Assembly: GCA_015501585.1 (NCBI GenBank)
Contig: JADNRY010000025.1
Coordinates: forward strand, 62,001 to 126,000
DNA from: Rhodocollybia butyracea
Taxonomy: Eukaryota > Basidiomycota > Agaricomycetes > Agaricales > Omphalotaceae
DNA length: 64,000 nucleotides
Direction of reading: 5' to 3'
The position numbers were made by a program, and so were the translations under genes. The notes beneath the pieces are model-generated. The model saw nothing but the letters and a program-made list of their open reading frames with translations. It was not told the DNA's origin and searched no databases. Below are positions 20,578-30,234 of the stretch, in pieces. Numbering within the stretch: the first letter of the stretch is position 1; every line of letters starts with the position of its first letter.

Positions 20578-22973
20578 ATGTATCCTTCAGGCTCTCTAGG
20601 AAAAACTACTTTTTCAACCTCGAACACGGAAAATCTGAAACCACGCTGCATTCTTTGCCTTGTCGGGCTGACTGCTATCGTTCTTCTCGCAAGCCAATTC
20701 GTTTCGCCGATAAAGCAGCTGCATTACAGCCACTATTACACAAACACTGACGAACCATGTATCCAATCTACCGTTCTAAATCCAATAAACCCTCTCTGGA
20801 AATCAATAGGTGAAATTATCGATACGAATGCTTTCAAGAATAAAGCAGTGGATTGGTTGGCTGGCGCGGTCAGAATACCGTAAGTAATGTGCTGATTCAC
20901 TGCGTCTTCTTTTATCCTTTAAGCTCCAAATCCTCAGCACTGAATCTTATGACGACTTTGGTCCCATCGGCTCGGATCCTCGTTGGGAGACTTTCAAACA
21001 ATTTCATGAATATCTTCTCAAGGCATTCCCACTGGTGTGAGTTACGTTGTGCGTTACAAAAACAGAAACCATAACTCCGTAGCCACGCGACGTTGTCTCT
21101 AGCCAAAATCAACACGTATGGCTTGCTTTATGAATGGACTGGGACTGATACTTCTCTCAAACCCGTCCTTCTGACCGCTCATCAAGGTGCGACACGGTTG
21201 ACGCAACCTACGATTCTACATACTTAATCCTTCCCGGCTTCCAGACGTCGTACCTGTCGATCCTAGTACTACATCAGAATGGACCTTTCCTCCGTACTCT
21301 GGGCATTTCGACGGTATGTCCGTCTCTCGGTCGGTCCTACTTCTTTAATGATAACGCGCGTTTCCACTAGGAACACGTATATGGGGAAGAGGCTCCAGTG
21401 ACGACAAATCCGGACTAATTGGTCTCTTGTGCGTTTTCTTGAGCCCTTTTTTATCAAAACACCTCATTCACTAGCTGTAGATCTGCCATCGAAACTATGC
21501 TCGAGAACGGGTTCGTGCCAGAACGAACCTTCGTACTTGCATTTGGCTGTGATGAAGAAGCTACTGGCCAGTTTGTAAGTAGCTTTCTTTCTTCAAGTCA
21601 ACTAGGCTCTGTTCGAATCAACTAATATACTTGATATCAACTCGCAGGGTGCTCTCCAACTCAGCAACGCAATGAGGTCAATCTATGGTCAGAATGCGTT
21701 CGAGTTCATCGTTGATGAAGGAGGTGAGCATATTTCTCCTCATTCTCCTTACGCTCACGCTTACCTCCGAGAACCCAGGTGGATTTTCCGAACGATATGG
21801 AACAGTCTTTGCAACTCCTGGCGTGGCCGAAAAAGGGTCCTTGGATCTTCGTGTTGATGTTGCTTCACCCGGGGGTCACTCTAGTGTCCCGCCAAGCCAT
21901 ACTGTAAGTGATATATTAGCTACAGGAACGAGTTGAACCCACATCTCTGATAGACGATCGGTATCCTCTCTCGTCTTCTAGTTGAGCTAGAAAAAAACCC
22001 TTACCCCGTCGAAATGGTGTGTTTTTTGTCTCAATCAAAATTTCATTCCTGATTGTCCCAGAGCACCCAATCTGTATTCTACAGTACGCTCCAATGCTAC
22101 GCCTCATATGGAAAGACTATTCCCTCGGATCTGCGCGATACCATAGTTGAATCAGCGCATTCGAAAAAGGCGCTCAAACGATTGGGTGACATGATCTTCA
22201 CTGACCCCGCCAATGCTGCTCTGGTTGGAACGACCCAGGCAATCGATCTTATCCAAGGTGGCGTCAAGGCAAATGCTCTTCCTGAACAGGCGTATGCCGT
22301 GGTTAACCAGCGGATATCGACCCTTAGGTTAGTCTTCCGTTGATTTCTTCCAGTAAACCATACTCAATTTTCCGAATGAACGAAATCAGCTCAGTAACAG
22401 AAGCCATCTCACACTCTACTAATACTCTCAAACCACTTGCGGATAAATTTAACTTAATGTTCATTTCCTTTGGTGAAACCCTCTCAAGATCCAAGGACGC
22501 CAATGCATCAAGTCCTCCGGCATATGGAACCCTCGTTCTCTCAGACGCATTCAACACTAGCCTCGCGCCCGCGCCAATCACACCGACATCTGGAGCTAAC
22601 GCTGGTCCATACCGACTTCTGGCTGGTACGATCAGGGCGACATATAATGCCCATCGAGGACTTGACTCTGGGGCCGATACGAACATCATTGTAGCCCCTG
22701 GTATGCCGACAGGCAACACTGACACGAGATACTATTGGGATCTTTCAGATGGTCAGATTTTCAGGTATAATCATCGGAATTCAGGAGATTCGGGAGGATT
22801 AGCGAGTGGTGTTCATACGGTGGATGAAAGTGAGTCTTTGTTTCTCTTGTTTCTGTTTCTGCATACGGTGTTGAATCCCCTGCTTATCAGATCTACCTAT
22901 CGAGACGCTGTTGGAGATAATTAGGTTTTTTACTAGCTTAATTATGAATGCGAACGAAGCGAGATTTTTGTAG
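20578..22973 (+). CDS. CPS1: Carboxypeptidase S (peptidase family M20), vacuolar, membrane-anchored
   Basis: A multi-exon gene from MYPSGSLG at 20578 to TAG at 22971. A single hydrophobic anchor lies near residues 26-44 (CILCLVGLTAIVLLASQFV), as in yeast Cps1, which enters the vacuole as a type II membrane precursor. Zinc and catalytic motifs follow in order: LLTAHQDVVPV (recreated by splicing), GRGSSDDKSG, FGCDEEATG with the catalytic Glu, and VDEGG. The dimerisation region includes SPGGHSSVPPSHT and then TIGILSRLLVELE. The C-terminal zinc-ligand region is around NIIVAPGMPTGNTDT. The spliced frame stays open at every join I traced, and all key residues are present, so it looks functional: release of C-terminal residues from peptides in the vacuole. 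The final exon (ending NEARFL) is confirmed by the relic at 47.9 kb. Two decayed copies occur elsewhere in the window. Confidence 0.88.
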
Positions 22974-23147
22974 TAAGTAGTAGAGTTCTGTATGTAAGTG
23001 TTGTTGGTAAACAGATCCTAAACATTGAACAGATTTCAACCGATAAAGAGGTGGGACGGAAGACGGTTCTGCTGGTTTTCCTATTCGGCATCCATAGAAT
23101 CATATTGAGATAAGTATTCAATAAATATACTACAAAGTATTACACAA
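22974..23147. other. Short spacer between carboxypeptidase S and retroelement 1
   Basis: AT-rich 174 bp. Before the retroelement arrived this would have been the spacer between carboxypeptidase S and the FunK1 kinase start. Confidence 0.5.
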
Positions 23148-23287
23148 TCCGCGATAAGTTCCCGAAGGGGGCTTATCTTCGGATAAGATAGCAAGGCAAT
23201 AAGGCCGGCCGGGAACGCGGGAGCGTTATCTTCTTTGCTCCCGGCCGTCATCGCGTCTCTCGCATTCGTATCCGTATTTCGCGTTTC
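23148..23287 (+). repeat. Retroelement 1 split direct repeat A1
   Basis: 140 bp starting TCCGCGATAAGTTCCCGAAG and ending TATTTCGCGTTTC. Identical in length to A2 at 28723-28862, with about two differences seen. Contains a local inverted pair (GATAAG...CTTATC). Confidence 0.9.
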
Positions 23288-23295
23288 TATAGACA

Positions 23296-24690
23296 ATGGA
23301 ACAAAACTCTTTCTTCCCAAGATCTCCCTCGCTCGATAACCCAGACCGAGACCATAGAACACACGCGAATCCCGCTGCTATTGCAGCAATAGGAAAAATG
23401 TCGCCTGAGATACGTATAAAAAAGAACTTCTCTATTGAATCAGCGAACAATGCCAGATACGTTAAAACCTACGACTACTCAGTAGGCGAGACTTCTAGAC
23501 CGGGCTCCCCTACAGCTTCTTTCATGACAGTAGCCTCAGAAGATTTACATAGGATCAGGAAAGACTCAAGTCTCCTCAAAAGCCTAACAGACTTCCTAGG
23601 ACCTTGGGCCCGTAACTGGTTAAAAGGAAAAGAAAAAGAGGATGTTGAAGCTAGAAGGAACAATGGTGAAGACAATCGTGCATCAAAAAGGCCAAAACTT
23701 GCGGCAGACGTAGTCGAAATTCCCGACAACCCCACAGCTCGCCCTACAGTCCAGTTCCCAGATGGCCTCATACGCACAGCCAACCTCAGCAGCTCACTCC
23801 CTCTATGTTTCTTCACCCTCGCTCACCTCCAGACAATCCATGCCTTCCAAAATGAATTAAAAACCACAAGAACCCATATTCCGGATGATGACGGAAAGCT
23901 TACCGCAGTTAGCACCTATGACGTTGCGAAACTACGCGAGAGGCTCGGTATCGCAGTCGACACAGGAAAAACGGATGGTTTAACATTCTCACAATTCCGT
24001 GATGCAGCCCAGAACTTCTACACCTTCGAAGCTGAACGCACCGAAGGCCATGCGCAGAGTACGCGTGCTCAGTGGACCTCTGATCATTTCATGTTCTTTC
24101 TGAACCAACCAGATGCCGAAGAACTCTACAGATACTGGAAACCCATAGAGTATGACCTCCGCCTTCAGTACCAGTTGCAGGCTCGCAGCTTCAATGCCGA
24201 GTTATATCGAGGAAAATGGCTGAAAGCCGAATTGGCAAGGGACCTACAGGTTACACAAGACCTTTCTGTGTCCGCTGCAGCCTCTGCTAGCTCAGCTGCT
24301 AATGCAGCCGCTTCGTTACTGGTCTCCTCCTCACACTCATCAAAAGCTCATTCCTCCAAGAAACCAGAAAGTCGCCATTCTGCGCCCTTTCCATCAGGCA
24401 ACAAGGGTAAGAACCTCGGTTCTTGTTGCCTTGGATGCGGAAAACGAGGCCACAAAACCAGTGAGCACTCAGACGCCACCCATGGAAAAATCATTCATGC
24501 AGTCTTCGTCGGCTCACTCCTCTGCACACCAAACAAAGGCCATAAACCTTTCTGCTACAGATTCAACATCCACCACGCTTGCGAAAAAGCCAGCTGCAAT
24601 CAAGAACACGCATGTACCTTCTGTGGCTCCAAAAACCACCACTCTTTCTCATGGACATGCAGACCAAAACCTTCTCAGCCTACCACTTGA
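23296..24690 (+). CDS. Retroelement 1 Gag-like protein with zinc knuckles
   Basis: A 464-residue open frame starting nine bases after A1. The middle is helical with a conserved LRERLGIAVDTG region and a long Ala/Ser stretch. The C-terminus has two Cys/His clusters: CCLGCGKRGHKTSEH, and a second of the form CYRFN-x4-C-x4-C-x3-H-x-CTFCG. The same pair occurs in the Gag-like protein of retroelement 2. Role: nucleic-acid binding and particle assembly, inferred. The frame is intact and overlaps the start of the RT frame. Confidence 0.8.
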   Translation: MEQNSFFPRSPSLDNPDRDHRTHANPAAIAAIGKMSPEIRIKKNFSIESANNARYVKTYDYSVGETSRPGSPTASFMTVASEDLHRIRKDSSLLKSLTDFLGPWARNWLKGKEKEDVEARRNNGEDNRASKRPKLAADVVEIPDNPTARPTVQFPDGLIRTANLSSSLPLCFFTLAHLQTIHAFQNELKTTRTHIPDDDGKLTAVSTYDVAKLRERLGIAVDTGKTDGLTFSQFRDAAQNFYTFEAERTEGHAQSTRAQWTSDHFMFFLNQPDAEELYRYWKPIEYDLRLQYQLQARSFNAELYRGKWLKAELARDLQVTQDLSVSAAASASSAANAAASLLVSSSHSSKAHSSKKPESRHSAPFPSGNKGKNLGSCCLGCGKRGHKTSEHSDATHGKIIHAVFVGSLLCTPNKGHKPFCYRFNIHHACEKASCNQEHACTFCGSKNHHSFSWTCRPKPSQPTT

Positions 24691-26856
24691 GCTTGAGCTC
24701 TTGACACCTCCTACCCTTGTTTATCGGGACTTCTCAGCTTCCTTGCATCATAGATCTCACTCCCCTAATACACCACAGAAATTTCTCGACATTTACAACA
24801 AAGTTATCACACCCTATAATGTCGACGCGTTTGAACGCGCGCTCATCGAATGCAATCTTACAGAACAATATCCACTCCTAATTAGCATGCTACGACAAGG
24901 TGCCTTCCTTGGCAACCTTCCCGATTTACTAGAAACGATAATCATTCCTAATCACAGCTCAACGTTCCAGCACCCAGAAGCCCTGGCAAAATACATTCAG
25001 GAGGATCTTGAACAAGGTCGGATAGATGGTCCCTTCACCAAAGAAGAAATTGAGTTGATCGTTGCAGGACCTTTCATCTGCAAACCCCTCACTATCGCAG
25101 AACAGGAACAAGGACCTGGTCTCCCAACAAAGTTCAGGGTATGCCGTGACTTATCAAGAGATGGAAAGACTTCCAATGGGAACATCTTTCCTTCCATCAA
25201 CTCCTTCATTATGAAGGAAGATTTTCCCACTCGATTAGATGGTCCAGCTAATTTGCTGAAATGGTCAGTTCCTTTTTTTTTTTTTCCCCTGCCCTTTCTC
25301 CCAAATACCTTTGCCTATGGGCACCTTTCACGCATATCCACATCTTTATGCCTCTGGGCACCATTACGCCTCCGGGCACCCCTACGCCTATGGGCACTAT
25401 TACGCCTCCGGGCACCATTACGCCCCACCATTACGCTTCGGGCACCATTACGCTCGGCACCATTACGCCTATGGGCACCCCTACGCCTCCGGCACCATTA
25501 CGCCTCCGGGCACCCCTACGCCTACGGGCACTATTACGCCTCTGGGCACCATTATGCCTTTGGGCACCATTCACGCCTCCGGGCATCTCTACGCCTATGG
25601 GCACTGTTACACCTACTTTCTACAAAGCTTTGGATCTATGAGATCTGCGTGCTGACTTTACACTTACTTCAGGTTGCATGTGCACCTCCTGGTACCCAAG
25701 GCTTGTCACTAGACATCGAAAAATTCCACCGCACATGCCCAGTACGATGCAAACAGAAATATGCCCTTGTTTTTGGTGATAACAATAATCGCTTCTACAT
25801 TGATAATTGCATGTGTTTTGGAGCAAGCCCCGCCAGTAGCAACGCCGGTATGATTGGCAACGCAGTAGTTGACATTTGGCAAGCATGGAAAATTCAACCA
25901 GTATTCAAATACAAAGATGACTACAACATCTGGCGTATGGCCAACAAGCTCGGCCTCTACAAATACGATAAAGCAATAGCACTCTCCCGAGTGGAAGACT
26001 TACACATCCCGTGGCAACTTCAGAAATGTGATGAATTTTTCGCATCTGTCGTAAAATACCTCAGTTTCCTCTGGGACTTCGAATGGAAACAAGTCAGCCT
26101 ACAGGAACCGAAACGCCTTAAGTATCTCATGCGCATCTGTCAGTTCATTGCAGATTTTGACGGCAAACGTGCTCCCTCGAGCGTATCCAATCAGTCCATG
26201 GAACCCTTTGCCACATTGCCTTCATTCACCCCAACGGTCGTTCTCATCTTCCAGCCCTCTCCAACTTCATGGCCTCCTACAATGGCTCCTTTGAGGAGCG
26301 CCGTGGGCGTTACCCTCCCGATAAAGTCCTCACTGAACTACGATGGTGGATCATCAGACTAGAAGATCCTTCTCACTACCGAGAACTCCGACCTAAAGGC
26401 CCTCTTCAGGACTTGGGAATATACGTTGATGCCTCAACAGGTTGGGGTATAGGCATTATCTACCATGGCCACTGGATGGCCTTCCGCCTCCGTCCGGAAT
26501 GGAAGATTCCCGGCAGAGACATATGCTGGCTCGAAACTGTTGCCATCGAGCTCCTTGCATACCTCCTTGAAACCAAAGGTTTCCAAGACGCACATATTCT
26601 ATTTTGTTCTGATAACCAAGGCACTATTGGTGCTATTGACAAAGGCCGCAGCCCAAATTACTGGATCAACATGTCAGTCCGACGTACACTCGGTGTACTT
26701 GGCCCTCTTTCCATCCTTCCCAAAATGGAGTACATTGAATCCAAACTCAACCTGGCTGACCCAATCTCGCGTGGAGATCTCGGGATACCAGAGTTTAAAC
26801 TTCCCCTTACATTTACGCTCCCTGATGAGCTTACCAAATTACTCGATTATGTTTGA
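24302..26856 (+). pseudogene. Retroelement 1 reverse transcriptase-RNase H, frameshifted
   Basis: The RT part runs from about 24690. Its core includes FRVCRDLSRDG, NSFIMKEDFPT, CFGASPASSNAGMIGNAV and the catalytic FKYKDDYN. RNase H follows: DLGIYVDASTGWGIGI, DICWLETVAIELLAY, FCSDNQGTIGAI and NLADPISRGDLG, with the expected acidic residues. The frame shifts near 26173: the codons after FDGKRAP continue in another frame as LERIQSVHGTLCHIAFIH, which matches IHGTLCYVTFVH of element 2. A spacer of about 408 nt (25265-25672), absent from the core fold, corresponds to an intron position in element 2. The donor here reads TGGTCAGT rather than TGGGTGAGT. Unspliced, the spacer is open in frame. The start given is the frame opening, not a supported ATG. 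Confidence 0.75.
25305..25620 (+). repeat. Minisatellite inside the RT intron/insert, about 18-bp unit
   Basis: About seventeen imperfect copies of a unit like GGGCACCATTACGCCTCC, with variants CCCTACGCCTAT and CTATTACGCC. Three frames stay open over much of it because the unit is a multiple of three; one reads as repeats of GHHYAS/GHPYAY. It lies exactly where element 2 has an intron. Confidence 0.9.
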
Positions 26857-27121
26857 GTAAATTTACCATTCTCTCACTTCTATAATTCACGAACTTACAC
26901 TTTGCTCTAGTTTTTGAAGTAACTTAGCGCCAGCACAAGCTCGCGCAAACAGCAGCGTTCCACGCCCGCCGCATGTTCAAACATCTGACCCCTTCGCCTT
27001 ATCGCTTGAATACAAACCTACATCCCCGGTCCTAACACAGGCTCATGCTCACACCCCGCCAAACCAAACTTACAACGCCCCCTTTGCATTAGCTTTTAAC
27101 TACCAGCCAGCACCATCACAG

Positions 27122-28438
27122 ATGCCCAAGCAGACGACAATCCCATTGAACCAGTTCCCACCAAATCTGATCCAACCGCATCCTTCGCCCCACTCCCATA
27201 GTCACCAATTCCCACTTCTGGCCCTGAGGAAAGCAAAGAAAGGAGACGAAATCGCATCCAGCAGCTTCCGACCAAACGTTCGGGCTGTAGACCGTATCCA
27301 CTCCTGGAACATGCCATATTCCCAAGAGAAACGACATACAGACCTTACTACCTTCCCCCCCGAAATCTACAATTCGGCTCAAGCTATCTGGGGCAAAGGT
27401 GTCGTAGATGCAACAAAAGTCAACTACGCTGCCGGAGTACTCAGATTCAACCAGTATTGTGACAAATACAAAATTAACGAGAAACTTCGTATGCCAGCCA
27501 GCGAGATACTGATCTCCGGTTTTGTCGGTGAATTCTCAGGAAAGAAAGCAGGCCCTACTATCAAGTCTTGGCTCTCAGGTATTCGCATGTGGCATATCTA
27601 CCATGGAGCTCGCTGGTGCGGTGATGACTCCCACAGAGTCGGCCTTGCCCGCAGGGCAGCCAATACTGAAGGTTGGGGCAAACGTCGACCCCAACGTGCT
27701 CCCATTACCAAAGAGCACATGCGAAAGCTTCGCCAAGCCCTTGATTTCAGAATCCCATTACACTGTGCCATTTGGGCTCTCGCACTGATTGCCTTTTGGA
27801 GCTGTCGAAGACTAGGCGAGCTCACTGTACCTTCAGCAGCGAAATTTGACCCAAAATTTCACGCCATCCGAGGGATTATCATCACCCTGCTCACTTCACC
27901 ATTCCGCCGTGGCCACTTCCATATACCTTGGACCAAAACCACGAAAGAAAGAGGTGCTAATATCTCATTCACAGGTAGAGACGACGAGCTCTGCCCATTC
28001 GATGCTGTACGACTCCATCGCGCCGCCAACGCCAGAGTTCCTGATAGCTTCTCTCTATTTGCCTTCATTAACGAACATGGGGTCCCTCAGCACATGACAA
28101 AAAAGCTATTCCTTGACTTTGTATTTGAAATATGGTCCAAATTCGACCTCAAGGACATCCTTGGACACAGCTTCCGCATCGGCGGAGCAGTTGAACTCTT
28201 ACTCATGGGCGTTGCTCCACATATTGTCGCACAAACAGGTGGTTGGACCTCCTTGGCCTTTCTTCTTTACTGGAGGCGCATCACTGACCTACTCCTGCTT
28301 CATATACACAAAGCATATTCAAACCAACAATGGTCAAACGCACGGAGCGCAATGGACTCATACCGTAAAAATAATAATATCTCACCCAGTACTATAGACG
28401 CTTGTGTTGCAGGCATGGAATTCTTGTATAAAGACTAA
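27122..28438 (+). CDS. Retroelement 1 tyrosine recombinase
   Basis: 438 codons open. The N-terminal SAM-like domain (YAAGVLRFNQYCDKYKINEK, then KSWLSGIRMWH) precedes the catalytic domain. Catalytic residues are Arg in FWSCRRLGELT, the HxxR box GHSFRIGGAVELL, Trp in TGGWTSLAF, and the nucleophile Tyr in LLYWRR. All are present, so the enzyme looks competent. It would recombine the circular cDNA with short matching target sites. It is about 60 percent similar by eye to the recombinase of element 2. The true start may lie in a spliced upstream exon, since MPKQTT at 27122 is the first convenient ATG. Confidence 0.85.
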   Translation: MPKQTTIPLNQFPPNLIQPHPSPHSHSHQFPLLALRKAKKGDEIASSSFRPNVRAVDRIHSWNMPYSQEKRHTDLTTFPPEIYNSAQAIWGKGVVDATKVNYAAGVLRFNQYCDKYKINEKLRMPASEILISGFVGEFSGKKAGPTIKSWLSGIRMWHIYHGARWCGDDSHRVGLARRAANTEGWGKRRPQRAPITKEHMRKLRQALDFRIPLHCAIWALALIAFWSCRRLGELTVPSAAKFDPKFHAIRGIIITLLTSPFRRGHFHIPWTKTTKERGANISFTGRDDELCPFDAVRLHRAANARVPDSFSLFAFINEHGVPQHMTKKLFLDFVFEIWSKFDLKDILGHSFRIGGAVELLLMGVAPHIVAQTGGWTSLAFLLYWRRITDLLLLHIHKAYSNQQWSNARSAMDSYRKNNNISPSTIDACVAGMEFLYKD

Positions 28439-28587
28439 CCTACCATTCCATTGAATATATGAATTAATCATCCTGACCATTCGCCTCGCTCTATTTGGGG
28501 GTTCAGCCCACCCGTCGATGCCGAGTTCCTGAGATTGAGCTTTGGCTCATTTTGGGGATTCAGTACACTCTCTATCTATGGGTGGGA

Positions 28588-28722
28588 GCGCCGGCCCAGG
28601 CCCAGGCAAAACACCTTTACCTATCTAACTTTAGAGTATTCCTCAAGTAAAGTTATATACCTCTTTGCAACTTATTCTTGCAAAGAACATATTGGCTGGC
28701 TCAAGCCGATAGCCTTTCTTAT
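28588..28722 (+). repeat. Retroelement 1 split direct repeat B1
   Basis: 135 bp from GCGCCGGCCCAGGCCCAGGC to AGCCTTTCTTAT. No difference was found by eye against B2. Directly abuts A2, which recreates the expected circle junction. Confidence 0.9.
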
Positions 28723-28862
28723 TCCGCGATAAGTTCCCGAAGGGGGCTTATCTTCGGATAAGATAGCAAGGCAATAAGGCCGGCCGGGAACACGGGAGCG
28801 TTATCTTCTTTGCTCCCGGCCGTCATCACGTCTCTCGCATTCGTATCCGTATTTCGCGTTTC
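28723..28862 (+). repeat. Retroelement 1 split direct repeat A2
   Basis: Second copy of the 140-bp A repeat, immediately after B1. Confidence 0.9.
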
Positions 28863-28958
28863 CCTCCCTCCATCCCACGAAATACACTCTCATACAGCAG
28901 CAGGAAAGTATATCCCGCCGCTCCATCCTGTCCCGTCGCACTTTGATTTCCCACCCAC

Positions 28959-29093
28959 GCGCCGGCCCAGGCCCAGGCAAAACACCTTTACCTATCTAAC
29001 TTTAGAGTATTCCTCAAGTAAAGTTATATACCTCTTTGCAACTTATTCTTGCAAAGAACATATTGGCTGGCTCAAGCCGATAGCCTTTCTTAT
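28959..29093 (+). repeat. Retroelement 1 split direct repeat B2 (3' end of element)
   Basis: Second 135-bp B repeat, ending 12 bp before the first ATG of the FunK1 kinase frame. A 96-bp unique segment separates it from A2. Confidence 0.9.
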
Positions 29094-29105
29094 CTTAAGA
29101 AAGTC

Positions 29106-29563
29106 ATGGCGGACGGGCGCCTAATACTGCTCCTAACCCTCTCGCACTCTATCGCAGCTCGTTCCTTCAAAACAATGAGTTTCTCTGAGCTCGGATCTCA
29201 TATCTGGCAGTTTCCCCCAGAGCAGCTTGCCAAGATACTTTCTGCAAAGAAGCGAAAATCATCAGCACCACTTCATACAGCCAAGAGCATTGACTGTCTC
29301 GAGTATTACAATTGCGCCATTGATCGTCTTGAACCAGCGTTGGAGAATGTTACTAGACAGTTCATCGAACACATCATTCCTGTAGCTGATGGCTACAAGC
29401 CCATGCCTTCTTCCACTTTTATCGATCTCCTAAACAAGGCAATGGTCGTATGTTCGGCGGAACATAGTGGAGGTCTTCACGAAAGTTTCAGATTCTGTCA
29501 CTTGGATAAACGGATGAGAGACGATGGCACGAGTGCAGTCAAGCCTGCTGAAACCACAACGAA
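29106..29563 (+). pseudogene. FunK1 fungal-type protein kinase, 5' part, interrupted by retroelement 2
   Basis: Open frame from ATG at 29106 (MADGRLILL; a second ATG starts MSFSELGSHIWQFPPEQLAK). It runs to 29563, where retroelement 2 begins. After that the frame enters the element and stops at 29604. The N-terminal FunK1 region here is helical, with YNCAIDRLEPALENVTRQF and SSTFIDLLNKAMVVCSAE. The continuing codons are at 35455, in the matching phase: the split codon AA|C gives Asn, followed by FLWSPPG. Retroelement 1 lies directly upstream, so the original promoter has been pushed about 5.9 kb away. Confidence 0.75.
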
Positions 29564-29677
29564 TAAGATAAAGTATCGCTGTAATAAGAAAAGTGAGTAT
29601 AGATAATTTCAATGAGTATAGAACTTCAGGACAATGTCCAATAATACTGGCGAGGGGTTTGGCTGGGGCTTGGCCCC
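29561..29677 (-). repeat. Retroelement 2 split direct repeat B2 (3' end of element)
   Basis: 117 bp starting, on the plus strand, GAATAAGATAAAGTATCGCT and ending GGCTTGGCCCC. Repeated at 29990-30106 with about two changes. Confidence 0.9.
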
Positions 29678-29837
29678 GCGTGGGTGGGTATCCTTCATAT
29701 TCTTTGTTTGTCCTTGCTTTTTTAATCGGGAGCGCGACATCAAATGCTTGGACAAACAAATGCTAACACGCGGAAACCAATCCGGAACGTCTAAACAACG
29801 CTAGTGTGAATCCTGCATTAAGGATTGGGTGGGTGGG

Positions 29838-29992
29838 GACGCGAATTTAGTGATATTTCGTGAGGAAAATGATTGCAGCGGTGAGAGGTTGAATAACTCA
29901 ATCTGTGCCGCCGCTGATTGCACGGCGGCGATAGCTCTCACGCTGCTTATCTTATCCTCTGATAAGCCGCCTTCGGCTGACTTATCTCGGAA
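29838..29992 (-). repeat. Retroelement 2 split direct repeat A2
   Basis: 155 bp, GACGCGAATTTAGTGATATT to CTTATCTCGGAA on the plus strand. Repeated at 35300-35454. Separated from B2 by a 160-bp unique segment and overlapping B1 by the shared GAA. Confidence 0.9.
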
Positions 29993-30106
29993 TAAGATAA
30001 AGTATCGCTGTAATAAGAAAAGTGGTTATAGATAATTTCAATGAGTATAGAACTTCAGGACAATGTCCAATAATACTGGCGAGGGGTTTGGCTGGGGCTT
30101 GGCCCC
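29990..30106 (-). repeat. Retroelement 2 split direct repeat B1
   Basis: Second 117-bp B copy, adjacent to A2; the A2/B1 boundary reads CTCGGAATAAG. Confidence 0.9.
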
Positions 30107-30234
30107 ATGTTCCCGCCCGGGACGTCGAGCGTCCCAAACAGAGCCAGAGCTCCCAAAGCAGACACGATGAGCGGGCCAAACACCCAAACAGAGCGCTGGT
30201 GATGCATAATAAATATCAAGATATATTAAAACTT

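Larger units (their letters stand above)
23148..29093 (+). mobile_element. Tyrosine-recombinase retroelement 1 (DIRS superfamily, split direct repeats), 5.9 kb
   Basis: A plus-strand element bounded by A1 (23148-23287) and B2 (28959-29093). B1 (28588-28722) and A2 (28723-28862) are adjacent near the 3' end. This A1-ORFs-B1-A2-B2 order is the split-direct-repeat layout of the PAT/Ngaro branch of tyrosine-recombinase retrotransposons, which integrate through a circular intermediate. Internal ORFs in order: Gag-like with zinc knuckles, RT-RNase H, tyrosine recombinase. There is no LTR, DDE integrase or target duplication. A spacer of 96 bp separates A2 and B2, which is unusual. The repeats are almost identical, indicating a recent insertion. 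The RT frame has at least one 1-nt shift. Confidence 0.88.

Noticed and set aside
21915..21995. A minus-strand tRNA-like pattern (TAGCTCAACTAG and GGGTTCAACTC boxes)
   Set aside because: The stems do not pair, and the stretch is an intron followed by a coding exon of carboxypeptidase S (TIGILSRLLVELE), so the boxes are chance matches.
25261..25655. Frames rich in GHHYASGHPYAYGH as a possible separate protein
   Set aside because: They are readings of an 18-bp minisatellite at an intron position of the RT gene.
28535..29124. Short frames in the B1-A2-B2 region as small genes
   Set aside because: They are copies of the same non-coding repeat read twice.
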